Source: Hsuehochloa calcarea
Lineage: Eukaryota > Streptophyta > Magnoliopsida > Poales > Poaceae
DNA length: 64,000 nt
NCBI GenBank assembly: GCA_036346395.1
Contig: CM070604.1
Location: 42,063,662-42,127,661 of the forward strand
Reading direction: 5' to 3'
Part shown: positions 22,231-31,843 of the stretch, piece after piece
Layout of the letters: each line of letters opens with the position of its first letter
Position numbering within the stretch: position 1 is the stretch's first letter
Notes under the pieces: generated by a model
What the model saw: only the letters and a program-made list of their open reading frames with translations
Databases searched by the model: none
Told to the model about the DNA's origin: nothing
Position numbers and translations under genes: made by a program

Positions 22231-23135
22231 ATGGCGATCGAGCGATATTCAATCAGCCACATGTTTTTGATGGAGTTGATTTTGCGTATTGAAGGCCGAA
22301 TGGAGGCCTACATCGAGGCTCAAGGGCACGCGATTTGGCTTAAGGTGAAAAACCCTTATGTCGTGCCACCGATGACAATTTGATCACCTGGATGTGGAGA
22401 ACAACAACAGGCTCGAATTTTTGATTCAAGGCCTTAGTCGATCGGAGTTTGAGCGTGTCGCTCATTTATCGTCTGCTCATGAGATCTGGCGACTCTTTGT
22501 GATTATCACGAGGGTCCACCGCAATCAAGGAAGTGAGATGAACCGCCTTAAGAAAGCATACTCCAAGATCGAGCAAAGACACGTGAATCTTTAGATAAGC
22601 CGTGGGGAGATTTTCTAAAATTCTTCATGATCTCCGCATTTGTTGATCTTGTATTTTCTCGAGTCCGAAAATGCACGCCAACCTTTGGGTGCTTTGGATG
22701 TGAAGGTCTGGGGATGAAGATCATCGCCATCAATGACAACATCACATGAGTGAGCTTACCATGGATAAGCTTTACTCGAGGTTGAAGACGCATGAGATTG
22801 ATTTTATCTCGCGTCTCCCACGACAGAGCCGATGGCTTTAGTGGTTGACAACTCTAAGGGTAGATATGTCGATTCTTTTAATGTTAGCTCATCCGATTTT
22901 CTTTGTCCCTTTGCATTCTTTGAGCGATGAGCAACTTGAGAGACTACCCGAGGATGACTTAGCCCTCCTATCCACAAAATTCACGAGAGCCTACAATAAT
23001 GTGAGGAGTAGGAGGAGAGGTGGACCTATCACATGCTTTGAATGTGGTGAGCCAACCACATTCGCTCTAGATGCCCCAAGTCGAGGGGCAAGGAGGAGAA
23101 GGAGTCACAAAGGCATCCTCAAGCGAGGATGCTAA
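22231..23135 (+). pseudogene. Copia gag remnant with degenerate zinc knuckle
   Basis: ATG 22231 begins a gag-like segment with EAYIEAQGHAIW; frames then shift repeatedly. Further gag (UBN2-type) words follow at 22380-22594: NNNRLEFLIQGLSRSEFERV and SSAHEIW. A CFECGEP zinc-knuckle start appears at about 23036, followed by a frameshift that loses the His and last Cys. The product would be the particle-forming protein, here not translatable as one chain. Confidence 0.7.
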
Positions 23136-23369
23136 GTCCAAGAAGACAAACTATCGCAAGTTTGTCACCGAGTCCTTGAAGCTCTAGAGGATGTGAGCAT
23201 GGAAGATGTGGACTCGAGTCTGAGGACGACAAGAGTGACTCCGTGGCAAGAAGAAGGCACGTGATTTCACCGGCATGTGCTTTATGGCTAAGAACACCAC
23301 GACGCTACTCCTCCAACAAATGAGGATCCTTTTAGTGATCCCGATGAGGTATGTCCTTCACTTCCTGAC

Positions 23370-24575
23370 ATGAAAAGGGCTTTGGTGCTTGCCGAACAAA
23401 AATTGCATAAGCAAGCTAAATTGATTAAGAAACATGATACTATGATTGATAATTTGAACCTAGAAGTGGTTAGGCTCAAATCCATTAATCCTGATGATTT
23501 CTGTGATTCATGCTCTAGCTTGCTTAATGAATTGTCAAGCTTGAATAATGCTCATTCCTCTGTTGAAAAACAATTGGAAAATGCTCTTTCTGAACTAGAA
23601 TCTCTCAAGTCTAGTTCTGTTTGCATGAGTGCCATTCCGCTTGATGTGACTGCTTTAGAAGCTATTCCTTTAAATTGCTCAAACTGTGCTTTGCTAGAAT
23701 TGAAATTGGATAGCTCTTTAAAAGAATTGCAAAAATTTGATGCTAGTCACACTTGTTCTCATTGTAAGAATAATCGAATTAAAATGCAAGAGATGACTGA
23801 AATGGTTGCTTATTCTAGAGTTGCCTCTTGTGAAAATTGCCCTAAGCTTACAATTGAGATTGAAGCTTTAAACAGGACTCTTGAAGAGAAAGCTAAAATT
23901 GAAAGATCCTTGTCTCTTACTGCTTCCAAGAAAGTCATTGATTCTTCCTCTTGTATGTTGCATGCTGAAATTGATATTGCTATTGGTAAGATACAAGAGG
24001 CTTTTAGAGTCAAATTTAAGGAGCAGTTGAATAGGATTGGAGAGTCCTATTGTGTGTCTTGTGAGGCTCTCAAAGTGGAAGTGGATCTTCTTAAGAGCAA
24101 ACATGTTGAGGCAATCGATTCTAAAAAGTGCTCCAATTGTGGAGTTTTGGCAAAAGAGAACGATTACCTCAAAATGACTCTTGAGAGGTTTTCTAGCGGG
24201 AAAAAGAAGCTCAACTTGATTCTAGACCAATCCAAGGTGAGTGTGAAAAACAGTGGCCTAGGCTTTAAGTCCCTAGAGCTTTCCAAGAATCTCACACCAA
24301 AGATTGCTAGAATTGTGAAAAGTGGTTTGGTTGAGCAAGAATCTTCTTTGTCTTCAAAGGTTGTTCTTAAATCTGTAGATTCTGCTCAATCTCTTTCTAG
24401 CAAGAAAGGTGCTTCTGTCTCACCAGTACGGACCCCTCAAAAGGTCAAGTACCATTGCACCTTCTGCAAGAAAGAGGGCCACACGGTTGAGTTTTGCTTC
24501 CGGAGAGCAAAGATTGAGAGGAAAGAGAGAATGAGCACTTTGAGATCCATTAGAGGAGTCTCTTCTATATTGTAG
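23370..24575 (+). CDS. Cysteine-pair coiled-coil protein with CCHC knuckle, nested Copia element
   Basis: This 401-residue frame is the longest intact coding unit in the element. Heptad-like Leu/Glu/Lys-rich segments alternate with six CxxC pairs at residues 45-48, 103-106, 129-132, 154-157, 228-231 and 254-257. A perfect zinc knuckle CX2CX4HX4C spans residues 363-376 near the C terminus, followed by a basic tail. The frame is open a little upstream of the ATG, so it is probably the C-terminal part of a longer gag polyprotein whose N-terminal part is at 22231-23135. A role in RNA binding and particle assembly is inferred from the knuckle and coiled coil. The start could be earlier in a non-frameshifted copy. 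Confidence 0.75.
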   Translation: MKRALVLAEQKLHKQAKLIKKHDTMIDNLNLEVVRLKSINPDDFCDSCSSLLNELSSLNNAHSSVEKQLENALSELESLKSSSVCMSAIPLDVTALEAIPLNCSNCALLELKLDSSLKELQKFDASHTCSHCKNNRIKMQEMTEMVAYSRVASCENCPKLTIEIEALNRTLEEKAKIERSLSLTASKKVIDSSSCMLHAEIDIAIGKIQEAFRVKFKEQLNRIGESYCVSCEALKVEVDLLKSKHVEAIDSKKCSNCGVLAKENDYLKMTLERFSSGKKKLNLILDQSKVSVKNSGLGFKSLELSKNLTPKIARIVKSGLVEQESSLSSKVVLKSVDSAQSLSSKKGASVSPVRTPQKVKYHCTFCKKEGHTVEFCFRRAKIERKERMSTLRSIRGVSSIL

Positions 24576-26260
24576 TCTCTAGAGCCGGCACCTATTCAAA
24601 TGTACTCACATATAGGCCTAGGCTTGTAGAGAATCTTGTTGACTCTTTGGTGGGTCTAGCAGCAGCAGTGGTTTAGGATATCGTGAGGATAGACCACGGG
24701 AGCACCTAGACAGGGGAGTATCGGTCTTTTGGTAGATCGCTTTGGAGAGGTCCGTGGTGCTCATGGGCATTCTTATGATTTTGTGCCTAATCATTTTTCT
24801 CGCGCTTCTTTTGCTATTCCTGGGCATCGCTCATCTCAAGATCGACACCTAGATTTTCTATCTCAAATCCCAAGATCGAGGCATGGATGTTTTGAGGGAA
24901 TTTTGCTCTTTTTGTTTTCATTGTATCATAATGCATTTTTTATTTCAAATGTTGTGCATTGCATAATAAAAATTGTGGAGCTTTGAGTATTATCCTTGTA
25001 TGGCTTGATTTCATACTCTATACCTTGTCATATCAAGTGATAGTCTGTTGGACTTCTTTTATGGCTCTTCGTGTTTTGGCTTAGCTTTTCCTTGCTAGCT
25101 TTATATCTGTGAGCAAATTGAATCGAATCATGTCTTGTTGGATCTTGTGACTAGTTTTGCTCTAGTGATCCTCTTATGATTCTTGCCATGTCTTTCAAGT
25201 GAATTGAGTCTTGAACTTATTTTGAGATGAAAATGAGCTTTTATCTTCTTAAGTCAAGCAAATGAAAAAAAGAAGATTTTCTGTGCGAAAAAACTGATCT
25301 CACCAATTCTTTCTCATGAGACGGCTTGCCATTGCACTAGGCATGAACTCAGGGGGAGTTTTGGATGACCTAGATCATTCTTTTAAGCTTATCGCTTGAG
25401 ATGGTCGCGAAGGCTTGAGATCTAGCACAAGAAAAAAATGCCCAAAAGGGCTAAGTGCTTGAGCTTTGCTTCAAAAGAATTCTCTTAATGCTCAAAATGC
25501 CTCAATTCCTGTTTTGAGTCTCTTTTTGCTTATAGACATGGCTTGACTCATTATTGGTTGCTTTTAGTGAATCTATGACATTGAGCAACCTTTCATGGTT
25601 TTAATTCTGTTAATCTCAGATTTCTGCTATCTTGGTGTTAGCTTTGCAGTACATGTTTTGCCATGATTGAATATAGCTTCTACTCTTTATATGGCTTGGT
25701 ATATGTCTTGTAATCGTCTACATAGATAATGGTCATGGCTCCTTTTGCTAAATTTCAAATAAAGTCATTTCTTCATGCTCGTTCTTCTCTCATGCATCTT
25801 GATGAATTCATTGTCAAAGGGGGAGAAGGATTGAAGAAAATGCTGCCTTGGAGCTTTTGGTTCACATAAGGTTTCATACATAAAAGAACACACACACACA
25901 CAAAAATTTTTCTGTGAACCTTTTGAAAATTTGTGATCATAGTGAGTTGAGTCTCTGGGTTTTATTGCCCTTTTCTGATTTGAATTGCAATTCAAGAAGA
26001 CTCACAATGATCAAAGGTCAAATAGAACATGTTGTTTTTCATATGGACCTTAGTGAGATTTTTGGCCATCTTCTGGATTTTGAATCCTTTTGTGCGTTCA
26101 ATGCCTTATCTCACTTGCCTTCACTATTCTAAAGCCAGCTTGGTCGGTTCCTAAGCTTTTTCTTGCTTACGGACCAAGTTGTGCCTTTATGCGAAAACGA
26201 CGATTTTTACTTTTCAATTTGAAAAACCATATTTTCTTGGAAATTGCCAATGTGTTCATC
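24576..26260 (+). other. Non-coding internal region of the nested Copia element
   Basis: About 1.7 kb between the gag-like frame and the polypurine tract has no reverse transcriptase, integrase or protease motif in any frame. A (CA)n run is at 25889-25902. This is where pol would lie in a complete Copia element. Confidence 0.7.
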
Positions 26261-26270
26261 AAGGGGGAGA
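26261..26270 (+). other. Polypurine tract
   Basis: AAGGGGGAGA lies one base before the 3' LTR start, the expected plus-strand priming site. Confidence 0.85.
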
Positions 26271-26271
26271 T

Positions 26272-28133
26272 TGTGGATATCGTGAGGATATGTGCACGAT
26301 CTCAGGATGATGAGTCAATTGGCAATGGCTTTGTTGGTTTGCAAAATCTCGCGTTTTCGGGGTGTGCTTTTCCGTCGGACCACAAAGATCGGCCCGACCG
26401 GCGTGAGGGGCTCGGATCGCCCGTGGCTCTGGCCGGACCGGCAATGGTGGCCGGTCGGACCGGCTTGACCTAACATTGGGTTTTGGAGCTAATCCAAAAA
26501 TAGGTTGTGTAGGCAGGTGAGGGGAGTCTCCTGGATGTGGTTCCATCATTTTTGGAGCTCCCAGTCAAAAGTTCTATTGGTTTGAAATTTCCGAAGGTTT
26601 CGAATTTCTCGCTGAATTTTGGCTAAGTCTTTGACCGTCCGACCGCCGTTGTGGAGCGGTCCGACCGCATGAAATCGGTCGACCGGTCCCGTAAGGCGGT
26701 CGACCGCAATACTTGGAGGTGAGCCAAGTGTTGCATTGAGTTTGTTTTGAGTGTGTTATTCTATGAACTTCAATGCTTTATTGATGTATATCGCATTGCG
26801 GAATCGACGTGGGTCAAGTTGTGAAGAACTTGTTCCCTAAACGGTTTGTTTGTCTATTGTCGCGGTGGCTTGCGTGTCAACGACGCCAACGGTGAGTGGA
26901 TCGACTACGCTGGAGAGCCGAGGTCCGTAACGATCGTGGATACCGGTGGTCGTGTGACACAAGCATGGTGCGTATGGGCAAGACGGATCGAACGGATGGT
27001 TCGATGCAGCTGATTGGATCAGGCGGTGCGGATATCGGTGCGAGTCTCTGGGAGGTTCCGATGGGATTCGGACAAGAGAGGCTTGGCGTCGATGAGAACC
27101 GCTGATCAACCTACACGTGGTGAAGCAGGCGATTGCTTCAAGAGTTATTTGTGTGTGGGTCCCATGTGTAAGAGACCCAAAAAGGGAAACCCTAGCTCTC
27201 TAGTATAAATAGGAAAGGGGGAGAAGGAAAACTTTTGAGGCATTCATTTGGTTTCCCCCCTTGCTTTTCTAGGGTTAGGGTTTGGAGAGGAAGAGAGGGA
27301 GAGATTGTATGCTCCTTGGGTGAGCTCTTGTCCTCCTAGTTGGAGTGGCTTTGTAAGCATCTTGTGAGATCAATCAATCTTGTGATGCTTGCTTGAGAGA
27401 TCATTTGTCTCCTCTTTGTGTTCTTCTCTCATTTGAATGAATTTGGTGCTTCCTTGATTCAAGGGTTTATGCTTGGTCTCTTGACCCATTTTGTCTTGCT
27501 TTGATGTGGTGGAATACTCCTAGAATCTTCTAGACCATCAATCCCCACAAGCAAGTCTTGAATCAAAGTTTTTCATATTTCTAGGGTTTGTGCACTTCTT
27601 GATTAAATCCTTGAGAGATCGATTCTGCAAGTGGATCCAAGGATCGCCGCTAGAAATAGGTCTCTAATATCATTAGGGAGGTGTGCTCAAATTTGGTCAA
27701 GTTTCATTGGTTGAATCAAAAGTTGGATCAAATTTTGTTTTGATTTGGGTTCATTTTTCGCTCGGATCGAACCGGTCCGACCGTATTTGAACGCGGTCCG
27801 ACCGCCGTATAATCGACATCAGATCGCGGGTCGAATCGTTGCCCACCGTCCGACCGCCGCTTAGTTGCCGGCCGATCATTGGTTGAACGTCGGTCCGACC
27901 GCCGTGGTAGCCGTCGGCCGCCGCCATGCGCTCAAAGTGAAGAACATTGAGTTCTTTTCTCTTTTGTGTCATGTGCTTTAGGGGTTTATCAAATCCAACA
28001 CAAGGCTTCCAGTGTGCTCATCGAACTTCTTAGCTTTCATAGCTAAAGGAGTAAAGTTCGTGTTGATTTTGATTTAGGCGAGAAAGTTTTGAAAGCGCCT
28101 ATTCACCCCCCCGCTTCGCCTTCCGGTCCTACA
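26272..28133 (+). repeat. 3' LTR of the nested Copia element
   Basis: It matches the 5' LTR over its full length (1862 against 1873 bp). It is followed directly by the AGTAC duplication (28134-28138) and resumed TnpD sequence. Confidence 0.92.
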
Positions 28134-28138
28134 AGTAC

Positions 28139-30030
28139 AAAAGGAGCCAAAGCCTCATCCGCACTACTTAGATGGTACCGAGAGTGTATGGTCAACAACT
28201 CACGTAAACTGTGTATATAAGTCCATCAGATGTTCCTTCCTGTGATTCACCCATACCACAAGATGAAGAAACAATTCGATAGAAATAAGGAGGATGGTTC
28301 AGCTCCAAGGGCTTTTAGAGGGAAAGAGGTCTATGATATGGTTAAGGATATCGATGTTGTGCTTGGAAAGGGACGTAAATTAAGGACCCCTCATAAAAAC
28401 ATCCGAAGAAGCGGTCAATTTTTTGGGACTTACCTTATTGGGAGCACTTAGAAGTTCGCCAGTGCATCGACGTCATGCACGTGAAGAAGAATATATGTGA
28501 TAGCTTGATTGGTCTCTTACTGAACATTAGTGGCAAAACAAAAGACGGTGTTAACGCACGGCGTGACTTGGTTGATATGAACATAAGAACCGAGTTAGCA
28601 CCGAAAGAGACCGATAAAGGATGAACGTACCTTCCCCCAGCTTGCTACACTTTGTCCAAGGCCAAGAGAAATAAACTGTGTCAAAGCTTGCATGGTGTGA
28701 AAGTTCCGTTCGGTTACTCCGCCAATATTAAGAAACTTATTTCCATGAAAGATTTGAAATTAATTGGTATGAAGTCCCATGATTGTCATGTGTCGATGAC
28801 ACGATGATGCTTTCGTTGTAATTAGGAGTATCTTGCCAAACAAGGTCCGAGTGGCAATCTTTAGGTCGTGTTATTTCTTTAACTCAATTGCTCAGAAGGT
28901 CATCGATCCCGAAGGACTCGACGCTCTGCAGGCCGAGGTGGTGACGACTCTATGTCATCTTGAGATGTATTTCCCTCCGTCATTTTTTGATATCATGATC
29001 CATCTCATTGTTCACCTTGTGAAAGAGATAAAGATATGCGGCCCTGTGTTCCTACGTCATATGTACCCTTTCGAGAGATACATGGAATTCAAGTCCTACG
29101 ACGGAATCGATCTCGCCCTAAGGCGATCATCAAAGGTTATGCAACCGAAAGGTCATTGAGTTCTGCGTGGACTACATGGCTCGGTGGAACCGATAGGTGT
29201 GCCTCTATCTCGCCACGAGGAGACTGGAGTGTATCGGACCATCGGGAGGAAAGCAATCACTCCCGATCTAGATACATACGCTGCAGTGCCCATTTCACGG
29301 TCTTGCAACACATGACCCAAGTGTCCCCGCACATCGACGAGCACAAAGACATGGTACGCCAATGTAATCCGAGACCGGCCGGAGGTTTGATAACGAGAGC
29401 ACAACCATCGGCTCAACGAATGGTTAAAGATGCGATTCACTTGGAGGTCATCAAGTGATGAACGCCGCTATGGTTGGCCAAAGGACCAAAATTTACAATT
29501 GTCACATGGCAAGGATACGACATAAATGGGTACACGCTTTATACGGCAAATTCGTGATAGGAAGAGCACACCCGTAATAATGTGTCCGTGATAGATGCAT
29601 TTCACGAGGGGTTCAATATCACGGGCACGCGGTTGACCTCGTACTATGGGTTCAGAGGAGATTTGGGAGCTCGACTATGTACTTTCAAGATCCCCTGTTT
29701 CAATGTCATTGGGTTAAACTTCCGCAGGCGTGAAGGTCGACAAGCACGGCGTCCACTCGTGGACCTCAAACGTGTTTGATACAAGGATCGAACCATTCGT
29801 GACTCGCTAAGCAAGTTGTTCAAGTTTTTATGTAACTGACCCGAGAAATAAGAACCGCCACGTAGTTCTTCATGGGAAAAGAAGGATTGTTGGAGTTGAG
29901 AATGTCGTGGATGAGGAAGAGTACAATCAATTTGACGAGTTGCCTCCTTTCTGAGACGGATCGATCGAGGAAGAACCTAGTGAGGAAGCTAGCTATATGC
30001 GCGTCGATCATCATGAAGGAGTATATTTCA
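28139..30030 (+). pseudogene. CACTA TnpD transposase, 3' half
   Basis: This continues the transposase after the Copia insertion. Recognisable TnpD-family blocks in shifting frames include FLPVIHPYHKMKK, GKEVYDMVKDIDVVLGKG, CIDVMHVKKN (about 28465), YSANIKKLISMKDLK, NKVRVAIFRSCYFFN, VIDPEGLDALQAEVVTTLCH, MYFPPSFFDIMIHLIVHLVK, CGPVFLRHMYPFERYM and, near the C terminus, DPRNKNRHVVLH-like sequence (about 29840). Stops and at least four frame changes are present. Several frame changes sit beside altered CAG/CTG or GG words and might be sequence errors. Confidence 0.82.
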
Positions 30031-30049
30031 ATTAAGCATGTATTCTATT

Positions 30050-30880
30050 GTAATTTGATGTTAACATGGAAACGCGTCACGTGTTATGGACTAGTGCTAA
30101 ATCGGTCAGACTGCCATGTGTTGGGCGGTCCGACCGATTTCCCTTTGAAATGATTCTCTGTGCGGTAGTTCCGCCGTTGATAAACGGAACTACCGGTGTG
30201 CAGAAGTTCTTGCGGAACGTTTATTCCAGAGAAGCATATTTTTAGTGTGGGTCAAGGACTCCCGGGTTATTTCCATAAGACCGAGGTTTACTTGGTCTTA
30301 AGGAAATAACTTTGGGCCTCAAGTAAATGAATTTCACCTTAACTCCATCCAAGTCAATTCGAAGGTTATGCACCTTAAAAAGGTAATATTACTACAAGTC
30401 CAAAACAGTTGAGTTTGACTTATTTTGAGTTCCCAAGATTTAGTTATGCATTTACAAAGTTATCAGCAATTTCCTTTGTAACAATAAAGATTTTAAAAGT
30501 GCATTTTTCAAAATAATACTCTCTGGTGCAGAGACATGCTTGAAACCAATTTTAATATTAAGTTTATCAAAAATGAAAAGTATCAGAAGTGGTTTCATCC
30601 ATTTTGGAGTTGAAATGAATTAGTTATGATTTTTCGAAGTTAACATATTTAGTAGTGTGCAAATTAATACTTTCTCGGATCGGATTTTATAAAGTGATTA
30701 ATACTTTTCTCACCGAAGCCACGCTACCATCGACATCGCCAATGGGCGCATGCAAGAGCGCACTCCACGCATCGACAGATGGGCCCGATGCACAGCGGCC
30801 CACCGTGTGAGCGCACGCGCGTGATTCAAAGGAGGCGACAGAGCCGCTGGATCAAGATCCAATGGTTCATGTACCATGGG
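30050..30880. other. Unassigned insert-like stretch after TnpD
   Basis: The first 230 bases contain AAATCGGTCAGACTGCC, GGGCGGTCCGACCGATTT and a palindrome CGGTAGTTCCGCCG...CGGAACTACCGG (30161-30198), words typical of the Copia LTRs in this window, so a fragment of such an LTR is likely. The rest is AT-rich with no recognised feature. Confidence 0.4.
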
Positions 30881-31290
30881 CGCGTTTCGAACGGTCCAAA
30901 CGGCCTATCGAATCTCGACCGTTCATTTGGCATCGCACGGATAAGATTCGCGCGCTGCTGGACGGTCCGAACGCCCACTAAATCGAGCCGCCGATTATAC
31001 ATCCAACGGTCGAAACGATCCAAGTTATACACATCCAAACGGACGGTCCGAACGCTTGAATGAAGGTGGGCGTTGATCTAAAGATAGACGGCCACGGCGA
31101 AAGAACTTTCGAACGGTGCGAACGCTCACGCGAACTCGGTCATTAATCTAAAGATCGACGGTCCGACGGCCCAATCAAAGAACGGCTCATAAGATCTGCT
31201 CGCCGTGGAAGATACAACGGTTAAGATTTCATGGTGGATCGGAATGGTCCGAACGGCCCAATGCATCTAGCCCGTTCGTTGAGATCTGAC
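30880..31290. repeat. ACGGTCCGAACG motif cluster in CACTA-2
   Basis: The word ACGGTCCGAACG or a close variant recurs at least seven times at irregular intervals of about 25-90 bp (for example near 30890, 30960, 31030, 31110, 31160 and 31245). It lies just upstream of the internal palindrome array, the place held in CACTA-1 by the 71-bp tandem repeat. Confidence 0.7.
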
Positions 31291-31317
31291 GGCTCTACAT
31301 ATATGTGTGTCTGTTCA

Positions 31318-31590
31318 CATCACAAACGGTTCTATTAATACACCGTCTGTGATGATTAACCTCACTGAGCGGTTCTAGTAATGAACCGCTCAGGATATCA
31401 ACATATCACGCATTTCGCAATTACATAACCGCTCATGATATTAAAATTAGGGTTTCTCTCGTTAAGTCATCACGCATTTATTTCATAATGTAACCGCTCA
31501 GCGATAGTTAACATCACGTGATGGTTTGTTTATGGAACCGCTCGTGATTTATTATCACGCATAGCTTCTATCATAGAACCGTCTATGATA
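31318..31590. promoter_or_regulatory. Internal palindrome array upstream of second promoter, CACTA-2
   Basis: Facing pairs of CGGTTC and GAACCG words flanked by TCAC/GTGA recur at least five times (for example 31318-31352 and 31365-31392). The array ends a few bases before the TATATAAG box at 31597. Most copies use GAGCGGTT in place of AGACGGTT, as does part of the CACTA-1 array, so the internal copies have drifted from the terminal ones in a shared direction. Confidence 0.75.
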
Positions 31591-31596
31591 TCCAAC

Positions 31597-31604
31597 TATA
31601 TAAG
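31597..31604 (+). promoter_or_regulatory. TATA box of the CACTA-2 second gene
   Basis: TATATAAG, followed by a GC-rich leader, as at 5300 in CACTA-1. Confidence 0.65.
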
Positions 31605-31776
31605 TACCCGACTTAACGGTTGTGCACTCTTCTCGCTTAGTCTTTTCCACCACCCCGTGGCGCCTCGGGCCTCCTCCACGACGCCACCTCCGACCAAAGA
31701 CCGCTTCCCTTCGTCCCTCGCTCTCCGACCAAAGACCGCCTCCTTCATCCCTACCTCTGTCCAAAGGCGCCTCCCC

Positions 31777-31834
31777 GCCGACCACCCGGTGAGTTTCCCG
31801 CCGCCCCTTCTCTACCGTGAGAGCCGAGGGTTTC
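31777..31834 (+). repeat. Leader repeat of the second CACTA gene, left copy
   Basis: GCCGACCACCCGGTGAGTTT... at 31777-31834 recurs at 43941-44004 on the far side of the chromovirus, with a shorter third start at 44029. The original leader held tandem copies, and the retrotransposon landed between two of them. Confidence 0.75.
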
Positions 31835-31843
31835 TGCGTGCAC

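Larger units (their letters stand above)
20303..28133 (+). mobile_element. Gag-only Copia LTR retrotransposon nested in the TnpD gene
   Basis: The element has two long terminal repeats (20303-22175 and 26272-28133, both TGTGGATATC...GGTCCTACA), a 5-bp duplication AGTAC, a Met-tRNA primer-binding site at 22178 and a polypurine tract at 26261. The 4.1-kb internal region holds gag remnants and a coiled-coil cysteine protein, but no protease, integrase, reverse transcriptase or RNase H. It is therefore non-autonomous, of the terminal-repeat-plus-gag type. The gag style and the AAGGGGGAGA tract suggest the SIRE/Maximus side of Copia; this is inferred. Confidence 0.9.

Noticed and set aside
25889..25902. 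(CA)n run as a regulatory element
   Set aside because: A short microsatellite inside the non-coding part of a retrotransposon with no further signal.
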